Below, piece after piece: positions 50,879 to 59,159 of a stretch of 64,000 nucleotides of DNA (its first letter is position 1; the number at the start of each line of letters is the position of its first letter). The stretch comes from Bin5 sp965207495. GTDB lineage: Bacteria > Chloroflexota > Anaerolineae > Caldilineales > Caldilineaceae. The DNA lies in NCBI GenBank assembly GCA_965207495.1, contig OZ242287.1, forward strand, positions 4,092,001-4,156,000. Reading direction: 5' to 3'. Made by a program: the position numbers and the translations under genes. The notes below the pieces were generated by a model, which saw only the letters and a program-made list of their open reading frames with translations, searched no databases and was not told where the DNA came from.

Positions 50879-51508
50879 GTGTTCTCTTCCCGTTCAAACT
50901 GGTTGAATCGCATTGTCCTCCTGGTTGTTTTGGCAAACGCAGGGGTGATCATATCCACTCGATTGGGGCTGCCCCTGGCGCCGCCTGCCGCTGCGGCCAC
51001 GCTTTACGGTTGGGCATTGGTGCTGGGCGGTTTCGCAATGCTGCTGGGGATTGCCAACGCTGTCAGATTCCACCTGGTCAGGGTCCAACGCGGGCAGAGA
51101 GAGTGGCCTCTCAGTCTCTTACTCCTGATCGTTTTTGCCTTGGTTCTGGGCGCCGGCGTCTCGTCGCCAGAGGGAACGACCGGCCTACTTTCTGAGTGGG
51201 TATTCGATGCGGTGCTGGCGCCGGGACAGGCCATGCTGTTCGCGCTGACCGGAATCTTCCTGCTGAGTGCGGCGTACCACTTTCTGCGCGTTGACCGGCC
51301 AGGCGGAATCTGGATTCTGGCCGGCGTCCTATTGATGCTACTGGTGCAGACGCCGTTCTTGTATCAGATAGTGCCCGAGTCGGTCGTGGAACTGGTCGAC
51401 TGGCTGCTTTCGTGGCCTGTAATGGCCGCGATGCGCGGTGTATTGCTCGGAGGCGCGCTGGCTGTCCTTTTCATCAGCCTGCGCCTGATCGTGAACAGCG
51501 CGAAATAG
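50879..51508 (+). CDS. Unrecognised six-helix membrane protein (operon gene 3)
   Basis: 209 residues with six predicted membrane helices, among them IVLLVVLANAGVIISTRLG, LYGWALVLGGFAMLLGIANAV, WPLSLLLLIVFALVLGAGV and LFALTGIFLLSAAYHFL. No family motif is seen. GTG start. Composition and size recall small integral membrane subunits of multi-component complexes. It lies between a C-terminally anchored protein and a zinc-ribbon protein. Confidence 0.7.
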   Translation: MFSSRSNWLNRIVLLVVLANAGVIISTRLGLPLAPPAAAATLYGWALVLGGFAMLLGIANAVRFHLVRVQRGQREWPLSLLLLIVFALVLGAGVSSPEGTTGLLSEWVFDAVLAPGQAMLFALTGIFLLSAAYHFLRVDRPGGIWILAGVLLMLLVQTPFLYQIVPESVVELVDWLLSWPVMAAMRGVLLGGALAVLFISLRLIVNSAK

Positions 51509-51594
51509 CCTCAGATACCTGACAGCGGCCGTTTTTGCATGCGGCTGCTTTCAATTCTTGCTCACACAGCTCTGACTTGGAGACCGCCGCGCCG

Positions 51595-53001
51595 ATGGCG
51601 ACCTCGGACTGTCCACATTGCGGGTTTGGTAACCCGGTAGAATCCCAGTTTTGTGTCCATTGCGGCACGGTTCTGGCGGGCCAGAAAGCGCCGCCCGCGT
51701 CTGACGGCGAATCCGCTGAAGAGGCGGAGGAACAGGCCGGTGATGAGGAGGCGGCTCCTTCGGAACCGAGCGAGGGGGAGGAAGAGCAAGAGGCCGCGAC
51801 TGGTGGCTCCGACCCAGGTCACTCCGGAACGCGGCCCCATTTGGCTGGTGAGGAAGAGGAGACAGGCGGGGAAGCTGGCGAAGGGGGGTCGGGCGGCGGC
51901 GCTGGCCGGCCGGGTCCTCTGTTGGGGGGTCTTGGGGGCCTGCTCGAACCGGCGGACCCACTTTCGTATTTTTCGTCTGGGTCGGGTGCGCTCGATCCGA
52001 CGGTAGACCGCCCAACTGCCCTGCCGGTGGAACTGAGCACGGACGAAGAGGAACGCGGGCACCTGCGCCGGCTCTACGCCGAAGATCTGCCGACGGCGGT
52101 CGGCGCCAGCCCGGACGCGGCCGCAGACTTTGCAGAGCCATCCGAAGTCGGGAACGGGCTGCAGAGACGGGTCTGGCTCGAATTGATCCTTCTGTTGGGC
52201 ATGGCTGGCGCACTGCTTTGGGGAGGGCAAAGCCCGCCGGGAGGCGCCGGCCCGCATGCTTTTCCCGGCCTGGAAGAGGCTCACTGGCAGCTCGATGGTC
52301 TTCAGCCGAACAGCCTTGTACTGGTGAATTGGGCGTACGATCCGGCCACCGCGGGGGAGATGGACCTGGTCGCGCAGCCGCTCATCGAACATTTGCTGCA
52401 GAAGCAGGCGAAACTGATTGTATTCAGCCAGTTGCCGGGCGGCCCGGCCAGCGCGCGGCGGGTTATCGCCAGAGCCGAGGAATCGCTGCAACGGCCATCG
52501 CGCACGCAGATAACAGCCAACCTGGTTATCGAGGGCGGCTATCTCCCCGGCGGGGGCGCTTCACTTCCCCTCCTGGGCGTCGCGCCGGCCCGGGCCTTGC
52601 CGGTGGACCCAGCCTGGGTCGACCTCAGAGAACGGTTCAGCATCGCGGGGTTGGGCGACGCGGGGCCGGCGCTGACGCTGGTGATCGCCGCGCACGCAGA
52701 GGATGTGCGGCGGTGGCTGGAGCAGGTGCAGCCACTCAACGGCGGCACGGTCGTTGCGGCCACCAGTGCTGTGGTTGGCCCGTCGGTTCGCCCCTATTTG
52801 CACAGCGGACAGCTGGCCGGGCTCGTGAGTGGCTGGGACGGGGGGAAAGCTTATGGTCGCCGCCTGGATAGGGCCCGCGGCGTCGTGGAGCAGGCCCGTT
52901 CGCTCAGGCGGGTCAGCGGGCTGAATTGGGGCGTGGGCATTCTGATCGTTTCTGTGTTGCTTGGCAACGCGGCCGGGCTCACGGAGCGGAGAAGGCCGTG
53001 A
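51595..53001 (+). CDS. Zinc-ribbon membrane protein with long acidic linker (operon gene 4)
   Basis: 468 residues. Residues 6-23 form a zinc ribbon (CPHC...CVHC, Cys6, Cys9, Cys20, Cys23). A highly acidic, Gly/Glu-rich region (about 35-120) follows, then a membrane helix at about 193-212 (LELILLLGMAGALLWGG), an extracytoplasmic domain of about 230 residues with an alpha/beta look (NSLVLVNWAYDPATAGEMD, KLIVFSQLPGGP, ALTLVIAAHAEDVRRWLEQ), and a second helix near 445-463. The domain's function is not recognised. ATG 51595 is chosen over TTG 51535 because it starts the zinc ribbon directly. Confidence 0.75.
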   Translation: MATSDCPHCGFGNPVESQFCVHCGTVLAGQKAPPASDGESAEEAEEQAGDEEAAPSEPSEGEEEQEAATGGSDPGHSGTRPHLAGEEEETGGEAGEGGSGGGAGRPGPLLGGLGGLLEPADPLSYFSSGSGALDPTVDRPTALPVELSTDEEERGHLRRLYAEDLPTAVGASPDAAADFAEPSEVGNGLQRRVWLELILLLGMAGALLWGGQSPPGGAGPHAFPGLEEAHWQLDGLQPNSLVLVNWAYDPATAGEMDLVAQPLIEHLLQKQAKLIVFSQLPGGPASARRVIARAEESLQRPSRTQITANLVIEGGYLPGGGASLPLLGVAPARALPVDPAWVDLRERFSIAGLGDAGPALTLVIAAHAEDVRRWLEQVQPLNGGTVVAATSAVVGPSVRPYLHSGQLAGLVSGWDGGKAYGRRLDRARGVVEQARSLRRVSGLNWGVGILIVSVLLGNAAGLTERRRP

Positions 53002-53864
53002 GCCCATTCAGCAGTGGTCTGCCCGGTATCATGGAAGACGCAGGCTTGATTCTGGGTCTGGTTGTTTCCCTGATGATTGGAAGCTATATCGTCCGGGACA
53101 GTTTTCTGGCGCGGCTGGGCCAATACGTTCTGGTCGGCGCGGGCCTGGGGTACACGGCTGTTCTTGTATGGCGCAACGTCCTGTGGCCGCGGCTCTTTGC
53201 CCCTTTGATGGCAGAACCGATTTCGTGGCAGGCGGCGGCGGAGATGGGCCTGTTGAATTTTTGGGCGCCGCTTGTGCTGGGTGTGCTGATGTGGGCAGGC
53301 GGGTTGGAGCTTCTGCGACGGCCGCCCGAACGGCCGGGAGGGAGGAGCCTCCTACGCTTGCTGGCGGCTGTACCTGCAGCCATTTTGGGAGGCGTCGTCC
53401 TGGGGGTCGCGGTGAGCGGGGCGGTGCAAGGGACGTTGTTGCCCCAACTTGGCGCGGCTGTGGCTGTGGCTGAAGGGGGGGCGGGCGCCGGTCAGACTAC
53501 GTGGCTGGTCAGGTTCCTGACACTGTTAATCACAGGGGGCGTGCTGATTCATCTGCAGCTGGGCCCCAACGCGGGCGCGTTGGAGAATGGTACTTCTTCT
53601 GCAGGGTCTCCGGCATCAGAGGGTGCGGAAGCCGCCGACGAGGGGCGACCCAAACTTTACAGGGTGCTATTCTTGACGTTGCTGCGCGTGTGGGAGGGTA
53701 TCGGCCGCAGGGCGCTGTGGCTGGCTGCCGGCATTGTCTTCGCGCGGCTTGTCGCGGCCCGTTTCTCACTCGTGCTGTCGCGCCTGGAGTATTTTCTGTA
53801 TGAGGTCCCGGGCAGTGATCTCTGGCAGCTACTTTGGGCTTCTCTACGTGGAGCCGGTTCATGA
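52998..53864 (+). CDS. Unrecognised six-helix membrane protein (operon gene 5)
   Basis: 288 residues with about six membrane helices (DAGLILGLVVSLMIGSYIV, YVLVGAGLGYTAVLVW, FWAPLVLGVLMWAGGLELL, AAILGGVVLGVAVSGAV, and two later ones) and a short Ser/Glu-rich cytoplasmic loop near residues 200-215. GTG 52998 overlaps the stop of gene 4 (GTGA) with GGAG upstream. No family motif is recognised. Its stop overlaps the start of the MutL-like gene. Confidence 0.7.
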   Translation: MSPFSSGLPGIMEDAGLILGLVVSLMIGSYIVRDSFLARLGQYVLVGAGLGYTAVLVWRNVLWPRLFAPLMAEPISWQAAAEMGLLNFWAPLVLGVLMWAGGLELLRRPPERPGGRSLLRLLAAVPAAILGGVVLGVAVSGAVQGTLLPQLGAAVAVAEGGAGAGQTTWLVRFLTLLITGGVLIHLQLGPNAGALENGTSSAGSPASEGAEAADEGRPKLYRVLFLTLLRVWEGIGRRALWLAAGIVFARLVAARFSLVLSRLEYFLYEVPGSDLWQLLWASLRGAGS

Positions 53865-55159
53865 GTTTTTCGCGTGTTCTGCCTGGGTCGATCTCGGGTC
53901 AGGGCGGTTCGCCGAATTCTCTGGCTGATTTCGCTCCCCAGAGCATACTGGCTTTGGCGGCGGAGCCGCGGCGCGCAGTCGCTGTCTTAATTGAACCTGT
54001 CGAAGAGATTCGAAGGATGGTTGGATGGCAGACGGTTGAGGTGTCGGAGCGGGCCAGTCCCGACGAATGTAAGTCGGCCCTTGTGCAGGCTGTCAGACGC
54101 CTGGAGAACCAGTTCAACATTTCACTGTGGGATGGGGAAAGGGGACTGCCCCATCTGCATAGTCCTGGTCAGGCGGTGGCGGAGGGGGTAGGCCAAGCGT
54201 TCGCGGTAGCGGACCTGCAGGCGCCTCTGCGGGTATGGATGGGGGGACTGTCCGGCGGAGGCAGCCTGGCTGCGGGCGAAGCGGCGCTTGCCGGCGCGCT
54301 GTGCAACCCTGTTGCGACCTATCTGCCGGGCCCACATCAGAGCGCGGGGGCATTGACGAGAGAGTTCGAGGCACTGCGTCCGGATGTAATCTTGATTGTG
54401 GGCGGGCACGAACAGATCGGGCCTCGAAGCCAGGACCAGGTACTAACGTTGAGCGGTCTCGTGATCGAAGCCGCGGCCCAGCTGCCGGCTGAAGAGAGAC
54501 CGCTTTTCTGTTTTGCCGGCAACAGCCAGTCGGCGGATGCTGCGCTGGCAAGCTGGCGTCAACGGACCGGCGGGGGGGATGCTGCGAAGGCGGATAACGT
54601 TTTCAACGGCACAGATGTGAGCAGCGCCACCGCGGTTCACAACGTGCTTGAGCGTCTTCACTGGCATAGGTCGCTGGCCATTCCTGCAATGCAAGAGATT
54701 GCGGGTTGGCTTGACCACTCGGTGGAGTTGTCGAGCACGCAGTGGGCGTTTGCGCAGGCGGTCCGCCTGTGGAGGCGGCGCCAGCAGCTGCCGACACTGC
54801 ATGGGCTGTACACGGCAGCGGACAGGTGGCTGCATGTATGGGTGTGGGAGATGCCCGATCAGGAGAGCGACGGCCTGCGGATAAACTGTGTGCGACCGGG
54901 GGAACGGCCTGATATTCTGGCTGACTGGCCGCCGGTGCGGCTGGTCAGCGGGGAGTGGCCGGGGAGGTGGCCGAAGCCGTCGCAGCCGCCTCCGATTCTG
55001 GGGCCCCAGCGGCCGACCGCTTTGCCAGCTTTCTGGTGGGATCCTCTGGGTCTTGTCCCGGTGGTGGCCGGTGTCGGTCAGACCACGCCTGAGGCGGTAC
55101 TTCAGGTACTGACGGCAGACATACTACTGGAGGGCGGCACCGAATTTGCCGGCGCTTGA
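53861..55159 (+). CDS. Divergent MutL-like (glutamate mutase L / ASKHA-fold) protein (operon gene 6)
   Basis: 432 residues. Three stretches resemble the glutamate-mutase-associated MutL family: LAAEPRRAVAVLIEPVEE (phosphate-1 strand region), VWMGGLSGGGSLAAGEAALAGAL, and RPDVILIVGGHEQIG...FCFAGNSQSADAAL. From memory the first normally reads AADxGST with an Asp-Gly-Ser-Thr loop. That loop is absent here, so nucleotide binding may be lost. MutL proteins help reactivate or assemble B12-dependent mutases; no mutase is nearby. ATG 53861 overlaps the previous stop. Last gene of the operon, followed by repeat copy E. The family call is by eye and moderate. Confidence 0.65.
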   Translation: MSFSRVLPGSISGQGGSPNSLADFAPQSILALAAEPRRAVAVLIEPVEEIRRMVGWQTVEVSERASPDECKSALVQAVRRLENQFNISLWDGERGLPHLHSPGQAVAEGVGQAFAVADLQAPLRVWMGGLSGGGSLAAGEAALAGALCNPVATYLPGPHQSAGALTREFEALRPDVILIVGGHEQIGPRSQDQVLTLSGLVIEAAAQLPAEERPLFCFAGNSQSADAALASWRQRTGGGDAAKADNVFNGTDVSSATAVHNVLERLHWHRSLAIPAMQEIAGWLDHSVELSSTQWAFAQAVRLWRRRQQLPTLHGLYTAADRWLHVWVWEMPDQESDGLRINCVRPGERPDILADWPPVRLVSGEWPGRWPKPSQPPPILGPQRPTALPAFWWDPLGLVPVVAGVGQTTPEAVLQVLTADILLEGGTEFAGA

Positions 55160-55275
55160 CGGGCCGGTACCAACTGTCGAGAATGGTAACTGGCAAGCCA
55201 TATGCGGCGCCTGTGTGGACCAGACCTGCAGTCACGCCGCCATTCGGGCTATCCGATCGTGCACTCGTTGGCCGC

Positions 55276-55712
55276 GGAACTGCCGGGGGAACTGCGGGGG
55301 GAACTGCGGGGGAACTGCGGGGGAACTGCGGGGGAACTGCGGGGATTTGGGGGCTGAGAAAGCGCGTGGGAAGGAAGACGCTGTTGGCTAGACATGATGC
55401 TTGGGAAGAACCAGTACGGTGGCTAGCAAAGCAAGGGCGGGGCGTTGCGGGGGCGCGGAACTGCGGGGGGAACTTCAGGGGAACTGCGGGGGAACTGCGG
55501 GGATTTGGGGGCTGAGAAAGCGCGTGGGAAGGAAGACGCTGTTGGCTAGACATGATGCTGGGGAAGAACCAGCACGGTGGCTAGCAAGGGCGGGGCGTTG
55601 CGGGGGCGCAGCCCCTGCACAAGGGAGGGCCGAAGGCCCGGACGCCCAAAGACGAGGAGAGAGGGAAGAGGAGAGAGGAGTGAGGAAAACCTGCGCTCGC
55701 CTCATTTAGGTT
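55276..55712 (+). repeat. Dispersed intergenic repeat element, copy E, two-unit tandem
   Basis: About six head-to-tail GGGGAACTGCG microrepeats (55276-55352) are followed by two copies of the CTGTTGGCTAGAC unit, at 55381 and 55539 (period 158). The first unit ends in more GGAACTGCGGGG microrepeats; the second carries the complete core 55593-55647 and the GGAGAGAG tail. The right end, near CTCATTTAGGTTCGC, is diverged. This fills most of the 55160-55805 gap. Confidence 0.85.
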
Positions 55713-55805
55713 CGCAGATCAGTTGTGGCTGAGTCGGTACCGAGAATGTAAGAAATAAAGCCTAAGCCAGAGGATTGGGAGTTGAGGGGTTGTAGAAAGG
55801 GGCCT

Positions 55806-57173
55806 ATGACGACAACGCTGCGCCAAACGGATGGAAGCAATATGCGGCAGAACGACGTTGGGCCCATTATTCAGTTGCTCAACAGCTCGCATTGCGTAGA
55901 GATAACGGGTTTCAGCAATGTGGGCAAGTCCTCTCTGATGCGGGTGCTGGCGCACGCCGATGTCTGGCTGCAACAGCTGGGCGAAGAGGGCAGCACGTTT
56001 CTGCCGGTCTATATCGATTGCAACCGCATGCTGGAGATGACGGAGCAAGGGTTCTATGAGCTGGTGCTTCGATGTCTGCGGGAGAGCAGTGCAGCGCTGG
56101 CGGAAAACCAGGAACTGCAGGACGCGTATGAGTCGCTGGTGGCACCGCCAAACGTATTTCAGGTACCGCTGAGTTTCAGCAACGGTCTGAACGCCGCGCT
56201 CCACAGTTCCGAGTTCAAATTGATTCTGCTGTTCGACGAGTTTGACGAGCCATTTCAGCAGATTGACAGCCGTGTTTTTCTCAACCTACGTGCCAAGAAG
56301 GACCGTTACGGCAGCCGGCTTGTCTTTGTGACGGCAACGGTACAGCCGCTGGCGGCTCTGCGGCCAGGCGACCACAGCGGCGAATTTGGTGAACTGTTCT
56401 CGCATCATCCCTGGCATCTTGCTCCCCTTGCCCGCCATGACGTGGAGCAGTACCTGCGGCATTTTGCCGCGCAGAATGGCGTTGTCGCGTTCAACGAGGA
56501 TCTCGACTTTGTCTACCAGTGGACCGGCGGGCATCCGGGCTATCTGGCCGGGGTCAGCAGGATTCTCGGGCGTGCGGAGGCGGCGAAGGATGGGGACAGC
56601 GAGGGCGAGCAGAGTCGCTTCGTATTTCTGCGGGGCCTGATCGATCCGTTACGCGGCGATCTGACCCTGTTGACCGAGAGTGAGAAGATATGGAACAGCT
56701 GCACGGCGGAGCAGCAGGAGGCGCTGCGCCTGCTGTTCTCGGGGCTGGAGCCTGACGCCGGCACATTGTCGCAGTTGATGAAGCAGCACGTCCTGGTACA
56801 GGAGAGGGAGGAACTGCGTGCATTCTGCCGTCTCTTCGCGGAGTACGTCCTGGCGCACCAGACTACTGCGACTTTCGGGGAAGGGCTGCGAGTGGATGAA
56901 GGGAGCGGGGAGGTGACGGTAGGGGGAAGGGCGGTTGACCTGACGCAGCTCGAATTTCGGTTGGTCAGACTGCTCTACCGGATGAGCAACAGCATAGTAG
57001 ACAAGTACGAGATTGTCGAAGGGGTGTGGGGGGACGAACACATACAGGATGTGGACGACGCCCGCATCGAGAAGCTGGTCAGCCGGTTGCGCCAGAAAGT
57101 GGAGCCGGACCCGTCGGCTCCTGTTTACATTACTACGGTTCGAGGCAGGGGTTACCGCCTGGTTATCGACTGA
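55806..57173 (+). CDS. AAA/STAND-type ATPase fused to an OmpR/PhoB winged-helix DNA-binding domain
   Basis: 455 residues. Residues about 18-300 form an AAA-type ATPase: Walker A GFSNVGKSSL with Gly-x4-Gly-Lys-Ser at 35-42, Walker B LILLFDEFDE near 140, and a sensor-like LVFVTATVQPL. A helical linker follows, and the C terminus (about 365-455) is a Trans_reg_C winged helix: LTQLEFRLVRLLYRMSN, VWGDEHIQDVDDARIEKLVSRLRQKVEPDP, ITTVRGRGYRLV. It looks like a one-component regulator in which ATP-driven assembly controls promoter binding. ATG 55806 follows AAAGGGG; ATG 55842 is an alternative. Its target could be the operon upstream or the gene after it. Confidence 0.85.
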   Translation: MTTTLRQTDGSNMRQNDVGPIIQLLNSSHCVEITGFSNVGKSSLMRVLAHADVWLQQLGEEGSTFLPVYIDCNRMLEMTEQGFYELVLRCLRESSAALAENQELQDAYESLVAPPNVFQVPLSFSNGLNAALHSSEFKLILLFDEFDEPFQQIDSRVFLNLRAKKDRYGSRLVFVTATVQPLAALRPGDHSGEFGELFSHHPWHLAPLARHDVEQYLRHFAAQNGVVAFNEDLDFVYQWTGGHPGYLAGVSRILGRAEAAKDGDSEGEQSRFVFLRGLIDPLRGDLTLLTESEKIWNSCTAEQQEALRLLFSGLEPDAGTLSQLMKQHVLVQEREELRAFCRLFAEYVLAHQTTATFGEGLRVDEGSGEVTVGGRAVDLTQLEFRLVRLLYRMSNSIVDKYEIVEGVWGDEHIQDVDDARIEKLVSRLRQKVEPDPSAPVYITTVRGRGYRLVID

Positions 57174-57248
57174 GCGATGGAAGGTCAGTTGCCGGTGGGA
57201 AGATAGCGGTTTGGCAACAGTTAGGAGAACGTAGCTGGCCGCCAGATT

Positions 57249-57276
57249 TTGTTGGCTTGCCCCTTCGGTCTATACT
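57249..57276 (+). promoter_or_regulatory. Candidate promoter for the PH-like membrane protein gene
   Basis: TTGTTG at 57249-57254, a 16-base spacer and TATACT at 57271-57276. The start near 57283 leaves about 97 bases of leader before ATG 57380. Confidence 0.45.
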
Positions 57277-57379
57277 ATTCTCTGTCCATGAATTGCAGTG
57301 CAGCGCGGGGCAGTGAAAGGCTGGGCTGCAGTGGTGTGGAAGCGTTATCAAATCATTTTTTGCGAGGCAGATTGGCTCT

Positions 57380-57913
57380 ATGGCTGAATCCCTTCAGGCA
57401 GAAGAAATCGGTGAAGCGGTGACCTTCAGAGGGAAGCCGAAATCGATGGTATCCGCGGCCGCCCTGCTGATTGCGGGAACGTTGACGTTTACGATGGGAA
57501 TCGACCGGCTTTTCTTTGTCGAGGCGATCGCCTGGACATTCCTGATCTGGGGCGCGCTACTCCTATACGGGCACATGATCGATATCGGAACTGTGTACGA
57601 GGTTTCGGATGAAGGGCTCGTGATCAGGAGCCCGTTGCGCTTCTGGGCGCTCTCGCGCAAGTGGGAGTGGGGGAACATGACACGCCTGGACGTGGTCGTA
57701 CGCAGGCGGGAAGCAAGCGCTGAAGACGTGGATCTGCAGGTCCATTACACGCCGGAAGACTCGACTGTCCTGTTTCGCGAGGATCTGCCCTTTATTGCTG
57801 AGTTGGCCGAGGAGATTGCCAGCCGCGCCGGTCTGACGCCGGAGAGACGGCAGGCGATGCAGAGTTTCGACTCGATACCCCAGGACGAAAAAGGTTCTTA
57901 CACCTGGAATTAG
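57380..57913 (+). CDS. Membrane protein with bacterial PH-like domain
   Basis: 177 residues: two adjacent membrane helices (about 25-70, VSAAALLIAGTLTFTMGI and FVEAIAWTFLIWGALLLYG), then a beta-rich domain with VYEVSDEGLVIRSPLRFWALSRKWEWGNMTRLDVVVRR, the pattern of YdbS/bPH-type PH-like domains, ending in a soluble C-terminal helix. Members are of unknown function. It stands alone downstream of the ATPase-winged-helix regulator. Confidence 0.7.
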   Translation: MAESLQAEEIGEAVTFRGKPKSMVSAAALLIAGTLTFTMGIDRLFFVEAIAWTFLIWGALLLYGHMIDIGTVYEVSDEGLVIRSPLRFWALSRKWEWGNMTRLDVVVRRREASAEDVDLQVHYTPEDSTVLFREDLPFIAELAEEIASRAGLTPERRQAMQSFDSIPQDEKGSYTWN

Positions 57914-57968
57914 TTTTCCCTCGTCCTAAAGGGCGCTTGAATGCAAGGGCGCTCACCTCCTTACTCCA

Positions 57969-59126
57969 CTAGATGCCCTGTTGCGCGGCGATGTCCATCA
58001 GGTAGATCTGACGGCCGTCACCCCCATGCACTGAATCGACAGTGATCAGATTCCCGTCCGGGCTGGAGCGGGGATGCAGATCGCAGCGCCACTCACCCGT
58101 ATACTCGGGATACGAGGCGTATTCTCCCAGTTCGGTCCTCTCGCCATTTTCCACGTTATATAGATAGAGCTCCTGGACCCGGCCGTCACCCCTGGGCACG
58201 GGATAGGTGTCGTTGAGGATCCAGTTGGTGTCGGCAAGATAGGTGCAGTGGCCGTTCAGAATCATCACCCCCTTGCCTATCACCTCCACGTCCTGCGTGC
58301 GGTCGCGGTAGAGGTAGAAGGCGTCGTGGTGGGAGGGATGGCGGGCCCAGGCGAGGATGGTTTGCGGGTCGCGCCAGATGAAGTGGGAGGTGTGTCCGTA
58401 TTGGTCGACGGCGTAGATGTCGGAGCCGTCGGTTGCGGCTGTCATCATGCGGGTATGGAAACCAGCGTCGCCGAATCGCCAGCGGTGCAGAAAGATGAAG
58501 CGGGAGCCGTCGGTGTTGAAGAGCAGGTGATTGAAGTAGTGCTTGGCCCCGCTTATGTCCATGTGGGGATAGGGGATGGCGGCCACCTGTGCGATGGAGA
58601 CGATAGGGGATGCCTGGCCGGTCTCGAGGTCAACAGTGTATATTCCGGCGTCTTCGGGCGCCAAAGTATCGAAGTTCGGGTCGGGGATGCCGGCGTAGCC
58701 GTAGCCGGGGCGCATATGGTTGATGCGGCGGAAGTCGGCGCCGATGGCGGTGCGCCCGTCAGGAGATAAGGTGTAGATGGGGTAATCGATCGTGCTCTTC
58801 TCTCCAGAGTGTACGTCCAGTACGCGGCAGACGAAGCGGTCGTGTTCCCGATCGTTCCAGACGACCTTCCTGTCGGAGCCGGGGATCCACTGGAGCATAC
58901 AGCCCTGCTGCCAGCACCAAGCGCTTGTCTCCCCCAGTTCGATCCAGCGGTCGCCGTCGGCCAGGTCGATCATTCCAATCCCGATTCGATCATCTGGGCC
59001 CGGGGAGCGTTGCTCGAAGTCGACTTCCATGCCGAGCACGTAGCGGCTGGCGGGATCGAACTGCAGCTTGTCGTAGTAGCCGAACCAGTGATGCTTTGGC
59101 CCGGATGTGATGGGGCGCATACTCAT
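57969..59126 (-). CDS. Beta-propeller protein (WD40/TolB-like, cytoplasmic)
   Basis: 385 residues without a signal peptide. Repeated short beta-strand blocks (LQFDPASRYVLGMEVDFE, MLQWIPGSDRKVVWND, IYTLSPDGRTAIGADFRR, LLFNTDGSRFIFLHRW, RSSPDGNLITVDSV) with the SPDG/NTDG turns of WD40-like PD40 blades point to a six- or seven-bladed propeller. The general form is that of TolB-C and oligogalacturonate-lyase-like proteins. It is the last gene of the reverse-strand run that includes a peptide-type ABC importer, 33 bases after its ATPase, and may act on its substrate. Confidence 0.7.
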   Translation of the reverse strand: MSMRPITSGPKHHWFGYYDKLQFDPASRYVLGMEVDFEQRSPGPDDRIGIGMIDLADGDRWIELGETSAWCWQQGCMLQWIPGSDRKVVWNDREHDRFVCRVLDVHSGEKSTIDYPIYTLSPDGRTAIGADFRRINHMRPGYGYAGIPDPNFDTLAPEDAGIYTVDLETGQASPIVSIAQVAAIPYPHMDISGAKHYFNHLLFNTDGSRFIFLHRWRFGDAGFHTRMMTAATDGSDIYAVDQYGHTSHFIWRDPQTILAWARHPSHHDAFYLYRDRTQDVEVIGKGVMILNGHCTYLADTNWILNDTYPVPRGDGRVQELYLYNVENGERTELGEYASYPEYTGEWRCDLHPRSSPDGNLITVDSVHGGDGRQIYLMDIAAQQGI

Positions 59127-59159
59127 CAGCGCTTTCTCCTCGCTTACGTTTGGTGGGGT

